Shown: piece by piece, positions 26,238 to 34,333 of the stretch
Layout: every line of letters starts with the position of its first letter
Numbering within the stretch: position 1 is the stretch's first letter
Assembly: GCF_002263495.1 (NCBI RefSeq)
Contig: NZ_CP022753.1
Span: forward strand, 2,914,001-2,978,000
Direction: 5' to 3'
Source of the DNA: Nocardiopsis gilva YIM 90087
GTDB lineage: Bacteria; Actinomycetota; Actinomycetes; Streptosporangiales; Streptosporangiaceae
DNA length: 64,000 nt
Notes under the pieces: model-generated
What the model saw: the letters and a program-made list of their open reading frames with translations, nothing else
Databases searched by the model: none
Told to the model about the DNA's origin: nothing
Translations under genes and position numbers: made by a program

Positions 26238-26684
26238 GTCGCTAGGGGCAGGCTCGAGGGGCATGCGAACATAGGCGCACAGGACGTCGATAACCATCTG
26301 GCGCAGCTCGCGCGTGGGGGCGTCGTCGGCGAGGTGCGCCAGGGCGTGCACTCCAGCTAGACGCACCGCGGCCTGCTCGCCCCGGCGGGCGTCGTTTTCT
26401 AGGACGCGCTGGCGGCGGTAGGCCACCACCAGTCCGACGGCCGCACCCAGCCCTGCGATCACCGCGAAGGCGAGTTTAAGTAGGTCGAACGCGGTCTTGG
26501 GTGTCAAGAGCCGCTCGGGCTTGACACCCTCGACGCCAAGGAGCAACAAGCCTGCGCCCGACAGTGCAAGAATGCCGGCGACAGCTGAGGCGAAGACGGT
26601 AACCAGGGACCAGCCGAGCGGCCATAGCTGGATCTCCGGGACGCGAGACAGAGGGCGGGCTAGGACTCGCCGTCGCGACGGCAC
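26196..26684 (-). pseudogene. Pentapeptide-repeat family membrane protein, 3' truncated
   Basis: The N-terminal 163 residues match a widespread actinomycete family: two membrane segments (about 25-52 and 72-88), then RRQRVLENDAR, AAVRLAGVHALAHLADDAPT and RQMVIDVLCAYVRMPLEP, ending EEQAKEHRA. In intact relatives a further cytoplasmic domain and then a series of pentapeptide repeats follow. Here the frame runs on to a stop at 25995, but the remaining 66 residues are antisense to the truncated S1 protease and carry no repeats. I therefore treat it as a broken gene. Its codons include CTA, CTT and AAG-rich stretches unlike the core genes, suggesting acquired DNA. Confidence 0.75.
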
Positions 26685-26963
26685 GCTCTGGGGGTCAGCT
26701 GGAGTGGGGGATCGGTGGTCATGGCGCCACGTTAGGTGACTGGAGGAGAAGGCAGCGCTCCGGTTATCGCTTCGGTTTCCGGTAACGAATTCGTGTTACT
26801 GGTCGCAGTTACCAGCTCGAAACGATGACCTTCCGTTTCATGCCGCCTATCACCGGAACTTGGCGAAGCGCAGCTTGGAAGCGACGCCTGACAGTCCACC
26901 GGCCGCCACCTGCAGATTGATCGGCCGTGGAGTAAGTCGCGTGGCTGAGCCGTAGGTGGCGCG

Positions 26964-27548
26964 TTACCGCGGTAGCGCGAAGGCAGCCATCGCCGTCACT
27001 CCGATTAGCGCCCCGACAGCCACCTGTGCCGGTGTGTGGTCGCGCAGGTGGATGCGAGACCAGGCCACAACGGCCGCGAGTGGCCAGGCGATGACGGCAG
27101 CGGCGACCCCGTGCAGCAGCGTGAGGATGCCAGCGCCGACTACGGCCACCACTGTGTGCACGGAAACTTTCCATTTACCGCGATCCGTGATGGCCCACAG
27201 CACCGCGAGCGTTGCACCCATGGCGCTGCCGAGGACGGCCATGGCCTTTGGTCCACCAGCGGACAGGATCACGAGCGTGCCGATGGCGACCGATGCTAGG
27301 CACACGGCGAACGGCCAACGGCGACGTGCCCGTGTGTTCACGTGCCGGTCGTTCCACCATCCGCGTCGGATGCCGTAGTAGACGAAGCTCATCGGGAACA
27401 CCACCCCGAAAAGAAGCACGACGCAAGCCCACAGGGCGGCCTCGGCGAGGGTAGAGGTCGAGTGCAGCGTCGTCGCGACAATTATGAGGCACACCACGAC
27501 TGCGGGTGAGAGGGCTTCTGTGGCGGCGTGTGCTGCGAGGTCCGCCAC
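26964..27548 (-). CDS. PAP2-like integral membrane protein, copy 2 (degenerate active site)
   Basis: About 194 residues from the GTG at 27548; the frame runs to 27767, but the first 70 residues look non-coding. Five or six membrane segments are present. KVSVHT and, 40 residues on, SRIHLRDHTPAQVAVGALIG correspond to PAP2 motifs C2 (PSGHT-like) and C3 (SR-x5-H-x3-D). However, the Ser-Gly of C2 and the Asp of C3 are replaced (Val-Ser; Gln). It is therefore a PAP2-fold relative of doubtful phosphatase activity. It is a paralogue of the upstream gene with the same motif spacing. The start is eight bases after a possible 38-residue ORF. Function is unknown. Confidence 0.62.
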   Translation of the reverse strand: MADLAAHAATEALSPAVVVCLIIVATTLHSTSTLAEAALWACVVLLFGVVFPMSFVYYGIRRGWWNDRHVNTRARRRWPFAVCLASVAIGTLVILSAGGPKAMAVLGSAMGATLAVLWAITDRGKWKVSVHTVVAVVGAGILTLLHGVAAAVIAWPLAAVVAWSRIHLRDHTPAQVAVGALIGVTAMAAFALPR

Positions 27549-27555
27549 CCGGTCT

Positions 27556-27672
27556 CTACTTGGAATGTGCGTGTTCTCCTGTGGCCTCGCGGACGATGTG
27601 GGCGACGACGGGGGAGTAGACGTAGGCCTCAGGGACGGGCATGAGTGCCGCGGAGTCGAGGCTAGGGGACAT
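27556..27672 (-). CDS. Possible small ORF (38 aa) ahead of PAP2-like gene
   Basis: ATG at 27672 to TAG at 27556 encodes MSPSLDSAALMPVPEAYVYS plus 18 further residues (ending GEHAHSK). It lies between two PAP2-like genes in the same direction and ends eight bases before the next start. No Shine-Dalgarno sequence is seen. It could be a translated coupling peptide, a remnant of a longer gene, or chance. I do not recognise it. Confidence 0.25.
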   Translation of the reverse strand: MSPSLDSAALMPVPEAYVYSPVVAHIVREATGEHAHSK

Positions 27673-27708
27673 CGACGCTGGAGGATGCCGCTCTGAATGG
27701 TGGCCGCG

Positions 27709-28338
27709 TCACCGTAGGAGTGCGAAGACGACCATCGCGGCGGCCCCGACGAGTGCTCCGGCCACAAGTTGGGTCAGCGTGTGGTGGCGCAGGTGGAGGC
27801 GGGACCAGCCCACGAGAAGTACCAGTGGCCACGTGGCCACCGCCGCTGGGTGCACAGCGGCCAGGCCTGTGGTGGCGATGGTGATCGCCATTGAGTGCAT
27901 CGATATCTTCCAGCGGGCCGCCACAGTGATGACGGCCATCACCACCAGAGCGACTGTCCAGCCGACCGTGAGGGCGATCATCTCCTGCGGGGCACCGAGG
28001 AGGGTGAGGACCGCGAGGCCGCCCGCGCTCGAAAGCGCGGAGACGGCCAGCGGCCACCGTCGCACAGCTCGGTCGGGAACGTGGTGATCGGACCAGGAGC
28101 CGCGTTTCACGCCGAGCAAGACGAACCCCATGGGGAACACCGCCCCGAAGAGAATGGCGAGGCCGCCCCACAGCAATCCCTGGAGCGTGGTGGGGGCCGC
28201 GTCCAGGCCGATGAGGAGGCCCATGACGGGGATGACGGTCCATGGGGCGAGGACCTCGCTCACCGCCGTGGCGGCAACGGCAGCGGGGCGCTTTCCGGGA
28301 GAGTCGGTGGCGATGTCGGTTGTGCGGGTCTCAGTCAC
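27709..28338 (-). CDS. PAP2-like integral membrane protein, copy 1 (degenerate active site)
   Basis: A 209-residue protein from the GTG at 28338 (VTETRTTDIATD); the longer frame to 28740 overlaps another gene. About six membrane segments. WKISMHS and SRLHLRHHTLTQLVAGALVG occupy the places of PAP2 motifs C2 and C3, again without the canonical Ser-Gly and final Asp. FPMGFVLLGVKRGSWSDHH and FPMSFVYYGIRRGWWNDRH in the neighbour align well, showing that the two arose by duplication. Substrate and activity are unknown; a phosphatidate- or polyprenyl-phosphate-binding role is only a guess. Confidence 0.65.
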   Translation of the reverse strand: MTETRTTDIATDSPGKRPAAVAATAVSEVLAPWTVIPVMGLLIGLDAAPTTLQGLLWGGLAILFGAVFPMGFVLLGVKRGSWSDHHVPDRAVRRWPLAVSALSSAGGLAVLTLLGAPQEMIALTVGWTVALVVMAVITVAARWKISMHSMAITIATTGLAAVHPAAVATWPLVLLVGWSRLHLRHHTLTQLVAGALVGAAAMVVFALLR

Positions 28339-28589
28339 GTCGGTGTTCTTCTTCAAGTAGTGCGGCGTGGTGCCGGAGGACGATTGGGGTGGCGAAGGTT
28401 CGGATACGAGGACGGTCGCCGCGGCGTCGGCCCTGCGTTCCAGTCGCCGCCAACCTTGTTCTGACCGGGTTACGAACCGCGGGGAGCAGCTTGAGCTCGT
28501 GGAGGTTGTTCGCGGCAGCGTCACATGATCCCATGTTTCGTGGGCGGGGTGTGCGCCGCAGCGGTCGCGGCGAGCAGTGTGTCCGCTGG

Positions 28590-29339
28590 CTAGGTGAGGT
28601 AGTCGTGGACCGGTGTCCCGATGGGGAGGACCATGTCGAAGGTGCCGAAGTAGCCGCCGAGGATCCGTGTGGGGGCGAAGGCCTGCAGCGGGTCGATCGC
28701 CGACCGGCTGTCCATGGTCAGTGAGGCGCGCCCGCTCCACAGGTCGGGCTGGTCGGTGGCGGTGCGGTGCGGGATGAAGTCCGTGTCGATCCGGATCAGT
28801 TCACAGGCGGTCGGCGGGGCGTCGGGGCGGCTCGCGGGGATCTTGCGCAGGGTGAGCACCGGAAGGGCGCCGAGTTCGGCGGGGTCGGCTGGGCGTTCCG
28901 GTGTGGTGGTCAAGGTCATGATGCGTCGGCCGGCGGGCCGGTCGGTGGTGGTGATCATCTGGTGTTGGGAGGTGTCGACACGGATGTCGGCGAACTCCTT
29001 GGGGAAGCCCCACGTCTCGCGTCCCGCCGCCATGGCGGCGTCGTTGGTGACGTAGATGAAGGGGTTGTAGTTGTAGCCCCGGACGTCGAGATCGACCTGG
29101 ACGAACAGGAATGACTCGCGATAGGGCCCGTAGGTGGTCTGGGGGAAGTCGGCGCCCCAGGCGGTGCAGACCACGGGGTCGTGCAGGGGCGTGACCCCGT
29201 CGGGCAGCTGGGCGGCCACGGCGGCGGTGTCGGCCTCGTACATGGCGATCATGATCCGCGGGCCCTGGTAGTAGTGCGGTGAGGGCGGGTACAGCGGTCC
29301 ACCGACCGGCATGGAATGTCCGTGGTCGACGACGTCCAT
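28590..29339 (-). CDS. Acetoacetate decarboxylase family protein
   Basis: A 249-residue protein. The family's Schiff-base lysine segment is visible as GRETWGFPKEFADI with Lys114; the acidic neighbour and the Pro-rich N-terminal strand YPPSPHYYQGPRIM also fit. Family members decarboxylate or otherwise transform acetoacetate-like beta-keto acids; many actinobacterial members have unknown substrates. The ATG at 29339 has AGGGAAG four bases upstream. The C-terminus contains GGYFGTFDMVLPIG, as in family members. It is divergent from the methyltransferase gene; the 267-bp gap should hold both promoters. There are no neighbouring CoA-transferase genes. Confidence 0.8.
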   Translation of the reverse strand: MDVVDHGHSMPVGGPLYPPSPHYYQGPRIMIAMYEADTAAVAAQLPDGVTPLHDPVVCTAWGADFPQTTYGPYRESFLFVQVDLDVRGYNYNPFIYVTNDAAMAAGRETWGFPKEFADIRVDTSQHQMITTTDRPAGRRIMTLTTTPERPADPAELGALPVLTLRKIPASRPDAPPTACELIRIDTDFIPHRTATDQPDLWSGRASLTMDSRSAIDPLQAFAPTRILGGYFGTFDMVLPIGTPVHDYLT

Positions 29340-29606
29340 GGGGCTTCCCTGGGGTAGCCACGCGCGGATGACCCGACGGTGTTGGTACGTGAAGTGATAA
29401 GTAATTGCTCTGAGTTACTTCTGCCTTGGATGGTGTCATGGCGTCGGTGGGCTCGGCGCTCCGACGCGCCGTTCGTATTCGGAGTGCGGTGGACCCGGCG
29501 GGCGACCTCCGCCGTTTTTGTGTGGATGGAGAATCCCAGGTCCAAGGACCGGATTTCCCAACGGGTTTACGGATTCAGCGGATAGCTGGATTTCCGAGGT
29601 CGTACG

Positions 29607-30497
29607 ATGTTGCTCGACTACTTCTTCCCCGAGTACGCAAAGGCCTCGCCGATGACCACCACCGACGGGAATCCGCCGCACAGCGACGACCCGAAACTCC
29701 CCGGCATCGATATGTCCGAGCCGACCATCGCACGTGTTTACGACGCGCTCCTCGGCGGCAAGGACAATTTCCAGCCCGACCGTGAAGCCGCCGTCGTCTG
29801 GCTGGAACTCGCCCCAGAGGCGGGGCTGGCGGCCCAGGACAACCGCGACATGCTGATCAAGGGCGTGCAGTACCTGGCGCGGACGGCCGGGATCGACCAG
29901 TTCCTCGACGTGGGCAGCGGGCTTCCGACGGTCAGGAACACCCACGATGCCGCCCAGGAGATCAACCCCAACGCCCGCGTCGTCTACGTCGACAACGACC
30001 CCATCGTGCTGGCTCACGGGCGGGCGCTGCTGGCCACCAATAACACCACCACGGTGGTCACCGCCGACCTGAGGGAGCCGCAGACCATCCTGAACAACGA
30101 GGATGTCCGCGGCCTGCTCGACTTCGACCGCCCCATAGCGGTGATGGTCTTCGGGCTGCTGATGCACTTCCACGACAACGAGCGTCCCCGTGACTGGGTC
30201 GCCGAGCTGATGGACGCGGTCCCCTCCGGTAGCTACCTGTTCATCTCCGACTTCATCGACACCGGTGAGCCCATTCAGCAGGCGATCGAGCAGGCGGGGC
30301 TGCAGACGCTGAAGAACGGGTGGCTCCGCTCCGAGGAGGGGATCCGCAAGCACTTCCTCGGCATGCCGCTGGTCGAGCCCGGCTTGGACCACCCGCAGCG
30401 ATGGTTCCCGGAGGAGCCCGATCGCGAGGTCCCGGCCTACGAGGAGCTGGAACCGTACCAGCGAATCATGTACGGGGGCATCGCCCGCAAACCGTAA
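29607..30497 (+). CDS. SAM-dependent methyltransferase, DUF574/SAV2177 family
   Basis: A 296-residue protein of an actinomycete-expanded Rossmann methyltransferase family. The hallmark [18 protein letters not shown] is at residues 42-59, the SAM-binding motif is [18 protein letters not shown], and the following acidic strand is [11 protein letters not shown]. Dozens of paralogues exist per genome in Streptomyces-like species; substrates are unknown. GAGG lies seven bases before the ATG at 29607; an ATG at 29652 is a shorter option. It is transcribed alone and followed by a hairpin at 30517-30544. Confidence 0.9.
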   Translation: MLLDYFFPEYAKASPMTTTDGNPPHSDDPKLPGIDMSEPTIARVYDALLGGKDNFQPDREAAVVWLELAPEAGLAAQDNRDMLIKGVQYLARTAGIDQFLDVGSGLPTVRNTHDAAQEINPNARVVYVDNDPIVLAHGRALLATNNTTTVVTADLREPQTILNNEDVRGLLDFDRPIAVMVFGLLMHFHDNERPRDWVAELMDAVPSGSYLFISDFIDTGEPIQQAIEQAGLQTLKNGWLRSEEGIRKHFLGMPLVEPGLDHPQRWFPEEPDREVPAYEELEPYQRIMYGGIARKP

Positions 30498-30846
30498 TCG
30501 GTCCGGCAATTCGGAAAAGGCGCGCGATTCACCCCGTGCGCCTTCGCATGTTTCGGTTCCTCATGGGTGCGAAGTGGATTTGCTGCATGGGGCGCGCCCA
30601 TTGAAGGACTGTCTTGCAACATTATGAGGCGCCATGTTGGTGGCGATATGTCCGTTTCGGATGTCCTGCTGCCACGCGGCGCCCGCATCGGTCGAGTAGG
30701 AAATAGGAAAGCGGAGTAAGTCAGGGGATTCACTGTCGCCCGGTGCGGCCACGGGGGTCGCGGGGCCGTGGGCCGGGGTTCGTGCCGCATGCTGACGGTG
30801 GGGTCGGTCGCGGCCAATGTGACGGCCCTCTCCTAATCTGACCCCC
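30498..30846. other. Intergenic, hairpin and promoter region
   Basis: No gene is seen. An imperfect 10-bp hairpin (30517-30526 with 30535-30544, one mismatch) lies 20 bases after the methyltransferase stop and is its likely terminator. The rest, more A+T-rich than the surroundings, should hold the promoter of the hotdog-fold gene. Confidence 0.45.
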
Positions 30847-31695
30847 ATGAACGACAGCACAGGCAACAACGCGTCGACGGCCGGGCACATGGCGGGCGCG
30901 GAGGGCGCGAAGGGCACGGGCGACCCCCGAACCCTCGCCGAACTCACGGTCGACTCCCGGTACAACGGGCCGCCCGACTCCGCCAACGGGGGCTACATCA
31001 GCGGGCTGCTGGCCGGCCGCCTCGGCGCGCGTGGCGCCGCCGGTGTGCGTGTGACACTGCGCAAGCCGCCACCACTGGACACCCCGATGAAGGTGGAGAA
31101 CACCGACGACGGTGGGCTTCAGCTGCTGGACGGCGATGAACGCGTCGCCGTCGCCGAGTCTGCCGAGGCCCCCGTCGAGACCGTGCCGCCGGTGCCCTAT
31201 GCCCAGGCGGAACGGGCGCAGGCCCGCTACCGAGGGCTGTCCGGCCACCCGTTCCCCACCTGCTTCACCTGCGGAACCGACCGCGCGCCCGGCGACGGGC
31301 TACGGCTGTTCGCCGGACCGGTCGGCGATGACGACCCCACGACCGTCGCCTGCACCTGGACCCCCGACCCCGCTCTGCCCCTCGCGCGGGCGGTGCACGG
31401 CAGCGACGACGACACGCCGCGCGACGCCGTACCCATCGAGATCGTCTGGGCGGCGCTGGACTGCCCCGGCGGGTGGTCCAGTGATGTCAGCGAACGCCCG
31501 ATGGTGCTGGGCCGAATGACGGCAGCGGTCGACCGGGCTCCCCAGGTCGGTCGGCCACACGTGGTCATGGGGCGGCTCCTCGGGACAGAAGGCCGCAAGG
31601 TGTTCACCGCGAGCACGATCTACGACCCGGACGGTGAGATCGTCGCCCGCGCCCAGGCCACCTGGATCATGATCCGCCCGGATGCGGCGACCTGA
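30847..31695 (+). CDS. Hotdog-fold thioesterase-like protein
   Basis: A 282-residue protein with two apparent hotdog-like halves. The first has SRYNGPPDSANGGYISGLLA, the second a conserved actinobacterial stretch FPTCFTCGTDRAPGDGLRLF with a CxxC pair, then EIVWAALDCPGG and a final strand ARAQATWIMI. The layout resembles double-hotdog acyl-CoA thioesterases/dehydratases, but I see no convincing catalytic residue pattern, so the substrate is unknown. The first 25 residues are Gly/Ala/Asn-rich and disordered-looking. It is followed closely by the acyltransferase gene (94-bp gap), which has its own likely promoter. Confidence 0.68.
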   Translation: MNDSTGNNASTAGHMAGAEGAKGTGDPRTLAELTVDSRYNGPPDSANGGYISGLLAGRLGARGAAGVRVTLRKPPPLDTPMKVENTDDGGLQLLDGDERVAVAESAEAPVETVPPVPYAQAERAQARYRGLSGHPFPTCFTCGTDRAPGDGLRLFAGPVGDDDPTTVACTWTPDPALPLARAVHGSDDDTPRDAVPIEIVWAALDCPGGWSSDVSERPMVLGRMTAAVDRAPQVGRPHVVMGRLLGTEGRKVFTASTIYDPDGEIVARAQATWIMIRPDAAT

Positions 31696-31789
31696 AGTTT
31701 CCTGAGAATGAATTGAGAGTTCGGTAACGGACTGATATCAGTGGGGAGGGATTCTCGGCTGACGACGGAGGGGAGCGACAACCCCGCCC

Positions 31790-32917
31790 ATGGTTCCCAC
31801 TACCGAACGCTCCGTATCCGGCGGCGCACCGAGCGCCGCCGTTCGTTATCCATCGACATCGTCGGCCGCCACCGCCGACACCGCGTGGCTGGACCTCGCG
31901 CGCGTCAGCGCCATGCTCGCGGTCGTGCTCGTGCACGTGTTCGCGCCCGTTGTCACCACGCGCTACACGGATCTGGGAACGACCACGTGGTGGACGGCGA
32001 ACGCCGTGGACGCGTCACTGCGGTGGTGCGTCCCGGTGTTCATCATGATCAGCGGTTCGCTGCTGCTGCGTCCGCGTGAGGAGCGGCTGTCGGTCTTCTA
32101 CCGGCGCCGCTTCTCACGTATCGGAATCCCGCTGGTCGTGTGGGTCACCGCCTACCTGCTGTGGGAGGTGTACCGCACCGGGATCACGCCGCGTGAGGCG
32201 GGCGGCGAGATCCTGTCCGGGGCGCCCTCGATCCACCTCTACTTCCTGTTCGTTCTCGCCGGCCTGTACCTGCTCACCCCGTTCCTGCGCGTGTTCGTCG
32301 AACACGCCGGCACCCCCACGGTGTGGTGGTTCGCCGGGCTGATGTCGGTAATCGGCATGGCCGACCAGGCGATCGCCGGGCTGGACGGCACCGGCGAAGC
32401 CAACGCCGTCACCCAGTTCCTCCCGTTCGTCGGCTACTACGTCATGGGCTACCTGCTGCGCGACGTCGCAACGACCCGCAGGCGCACGTGGGGCGCGGCC
32501 GTGACCCTGCTGCTGGGCATCGCCGCCACAGCGGTCGGTGCCGGACTCCTCGCCCGAGCCGAGGGCGGCTGGGGCAGTGCGGCCGACTACCTCTACGCCT
32601 ACCTCTCGCCCACCGTCCTCGTCATGTCCATCGCCGCCTACCTGCTGTTCCGCGCCGCGGGCGGACGGCTGCTGGCGAGGGAGGGTCCGGGCGCCGCTGC
32701 ATGGCGCTCCCGCCTCAAGACCGTCTCCGACCTGAGCTTCGGGGTATTCCTCGTGCACGTGATGGTCCTGTACACGCTGCGCGACCTCTTCGGTATGCCC
32801 GACGGCCCCATCGCGATGCTCTCCCGCGCGGGCCAGTACGCCATCGCCGTCCTGCTGCTGAGCCTCGCCGTCACCTTCGTGTTCAAACGGATCCCCGGGT
32901 TACGGGCCACGGTGTAA
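31790..32917 (+). CDS. Acyltransferase 3 (OafA/WecH-type) membrane protein
   Basis: A 375-residue protein with about ten membrane segments. WLDLARVSAMLAVVLVHVF (conserved Arg and His of acyltransferase 3), PVFIMISGSLLLRP and the basic loop FYRRRFSRIGIPLVVW are diagnostic. Family members move acetyl groups from cytoplasmic acetyl-CoA onto surface sugars or peptidoglycan. Spacing matches the WecH branch. A TTA leucine codon occurs near the 3' end (32900-32902), rare in this window. No glycan gene cluster is adjacent, so the acceptor is unknown. It ends with a strong hairpin. Confidence 0.85.
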   Translation: MVPTTERSVSGGAPSAAVRYPSTSSAATADTAWLDLARVSAMLAVVLVHVFAPVVTTRYTDLGTTTWWTANAVDASLRWCVPVFIMISGSLLLRPREERLSVFYRRRFSRIGIPLVVWVTAYLLWEVYRTGITPREAGGEILSGAPSIHLYFLFVLAGLYLLTPFLRVFVEHAGTPTVWWFAGLMSVIGMADQAIAGLDGTGEANAVTQFLPFVGYYVMGYLLRDVATTRRRTWGAAVTLLLGIAATAVGAGLLARAEGGWGSAADYLYAYLSPTVLVMSIAAYLLFRAAGGRLLAREGPGAAAWRSRLKTVSDLSFGVFLVHVMVLYTLRDLFGMPDGPIAMLSRAGQYAIAVLLLSLAVTFVFKRIPGLRATV

Positions 32918-32950
32918 CACCGGCGGGACGGCACGATATTCGTCAACGCC

Positions 32951-32980
32951 CGCCCGCTCCGGCGGCGGCCGGAGCGGGCG
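32951..32980 (+). terminator. Hairpin terminator after acyltransferase gene
   Basis: A perfect 12-bp stem (32951-32962 with 32969-32980) around CGGCGG, 33 bases after the stop; no T-tract. Confidence 0.7.
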
Positions 32981-33035
32981 AGGAGCCCAGCGATAACGTA
33001 GGAGTTGGACGACCATTCCGGCGATTCCGGCTACC

Positions 33036-33677
33036 GTGAACGATGTGGCCCCTCAATCCGCACAGCAGACCAAGCCGGCCGCACGCGGCCGAAACCCGGA
33101 GCGCCGCCGCGCCATCCTGGACGCCGCCGACGAGGTGATCCAGCGCGACGGGCCCGACGCCTCGATGTCGGCCATCGCCGCCGAGGCGGGTATCAGCAAG
33201 CCGATCCTCTACCGCCACTTCGGCGACAAGAGCGGCCTGTACCGTGCCCTGGCCGAGCGCCACGTCGACCCGCTCATCGAGCGCATCCGCTCCGAGCTCC
33301 ACGGCGGTTCCACGCTCCGGCTGCGCGCCCGCGCCACGGTCGGCGCCTACCTGCAGATGATCGCCCGCAACCTCAACCTGTACCGGTTCCTGATGGACCG
33401 CGCCACGGCGGAGGACCCCCGCACCCGCGGCGACGTGGGGATGATGGTGCGCCGCATGGGCGAAGAGCTGGCCGAAGTGCTGATCACCGAGGGGCACGTC
33501 CAGGACCCGCTGCGCGCCCAGGTCGTCGCGCACGCCGTCGTAGGCATGGTCCAGGCAGCGGGGGAGTGGTGGCTGGAGCACCCCGAGGTGGACGACGACA
33601 ACATCATCGAGGACCTCACGGACGCCGTCGTCGGTGCGATCTCCGGAAACGGTCAGACCCAGGCGACACTGGTCTAG
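33036..33677 (+). CDS. TetR family transcriptional regulator
   Basis: A 213-residue regulator from the GTG at 33036. The N-terminal TetR HTH (about residues 22-68) includes RRAILDAADEVIQRDG, MSAIAAEAGISKPILYRHFG and DKSGLYRALAE. The helical C-terminal ligand domain is family-typical but not diagnostic of ligand. It lies between the acyltransferase gene and an SRPBCC gene, both in the same direction, and no divergent partner is present, so the target is not evident. No strong ribosome site precedes the start. Confidence 0.87.
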   Translation: MNDVAPQSAQQTKPAARGRNPERRRAILDAADEVIQRDGPDASMSAIAAEAGISKPILYRHFGDKSGLYRALAERHVDPLIERIRSELHGGSTLRLRARATVGAYLQMIARNLNLYRFLMDRATAEDPRTRGDVGMMVRRMGEELAEVLITEGHVQDPLRAQVVAHAVVGMVQAAGEWWLEHPEVDDDNIIEDLTDAVVGAISGNGQTQATLV

Positions 33678-33784
33678 CCATTCCGGGTGTAGACGCCGTG
33701 GGCGTGGGGAGATGATCACCGTGCGGATTCCGTGACCGCTCACTCGCACCATCGGGCTCGCAGACCACAGCGCGGGGGGATCAC

Positions 33785-34333
33785 ATGTACGCAAGCCTCG
33801 ACGAAGCCGGGAACCAGTGGAAACTGACCTATAAGCGCGAACTCCCGCACCCGACGGACGAGGTGTGGTGCGCGCTCATCGAGCCCAAGAGCCTCGCTGT
33901 CTGGTTCCCCGCCGCCATCGAGGGCGAGCGAGCGGAGGGCGCCAAGATCCGCTACGTCTTCCCGATGGGCGACGCCTTCGGGTCTGAGGAGGCCGCCATG
34001 CTCGGGGAGATCCTCCACTTCGACCCACCGGCGCTCCTCGAATACACCTGGGCCAACGAGAACCTGCGCTACGTCCTGGAACCGACCGGCACCGGCGGAA
34101 CCGTGCTCACCTTCTGCTTCACGTTCGACGACGTCGCTGCGGCGGCACGGGACGCGACCGGCTGGCACGTGTGCCTGGACCTCCTCACCGAATACCTCTC
34201 GGGCGCACTGGACGCGGCGCCCGACCGCAAGAAGAAGATCGAGGAGCAGTGGCGCCCCCTGTTCGCCCACTACGTCGAAAGCCTCGGCCCCGGTGCCTCG
34301 ACGCAGGGCCCGCCCAACGGCGGCCCCGCCTGA
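33785..34333 (+). CDS. SRPBCC (AHSA1/START-like) domain protein
   Basis: A 182-residue protein with a helix-grip fold signature: YKRELPHPTDEVWCALIEPKS at the N-terminus, GEILHFDPPALLEYTW in the middle and a long C-terminal helix starting TGWHVCLDLLTEYL. Members bind hydrophobic ligands or Hsp90 and are mostly uncharacterised in actinomycetes. The ATG is at 33785. The Gly/Pro-rich tail (about the last 20 residues) overlaps by 64 bases the 3' end of the convergent helicase gene, so the tails of both proteins are constrained by each other. Confidence 0.82.
   Translation: MYASLDEAGNQWKLTYKRELPHPTDEVWCALIEPKSLAVWFPAAIEGERAEGAKIRYVFPMGDAFGSEEAAMLGEILHFDPPALLEYTWANENLRYVLEPTGTGGTVLTFCFTFDDVAAAARDATGWHVCLDLLTEYLSGALDAAPDRKKKIEEQWRPLFAHYVESLGPGASTQGPPNGGPA

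Noticed and set aside
24207-29400. Genomic island or prophage
   Set aside because: Gene decay and odd codon use suggest an accessory region, but no integrase, tRNA target, phage structural gene or transposase is visible.
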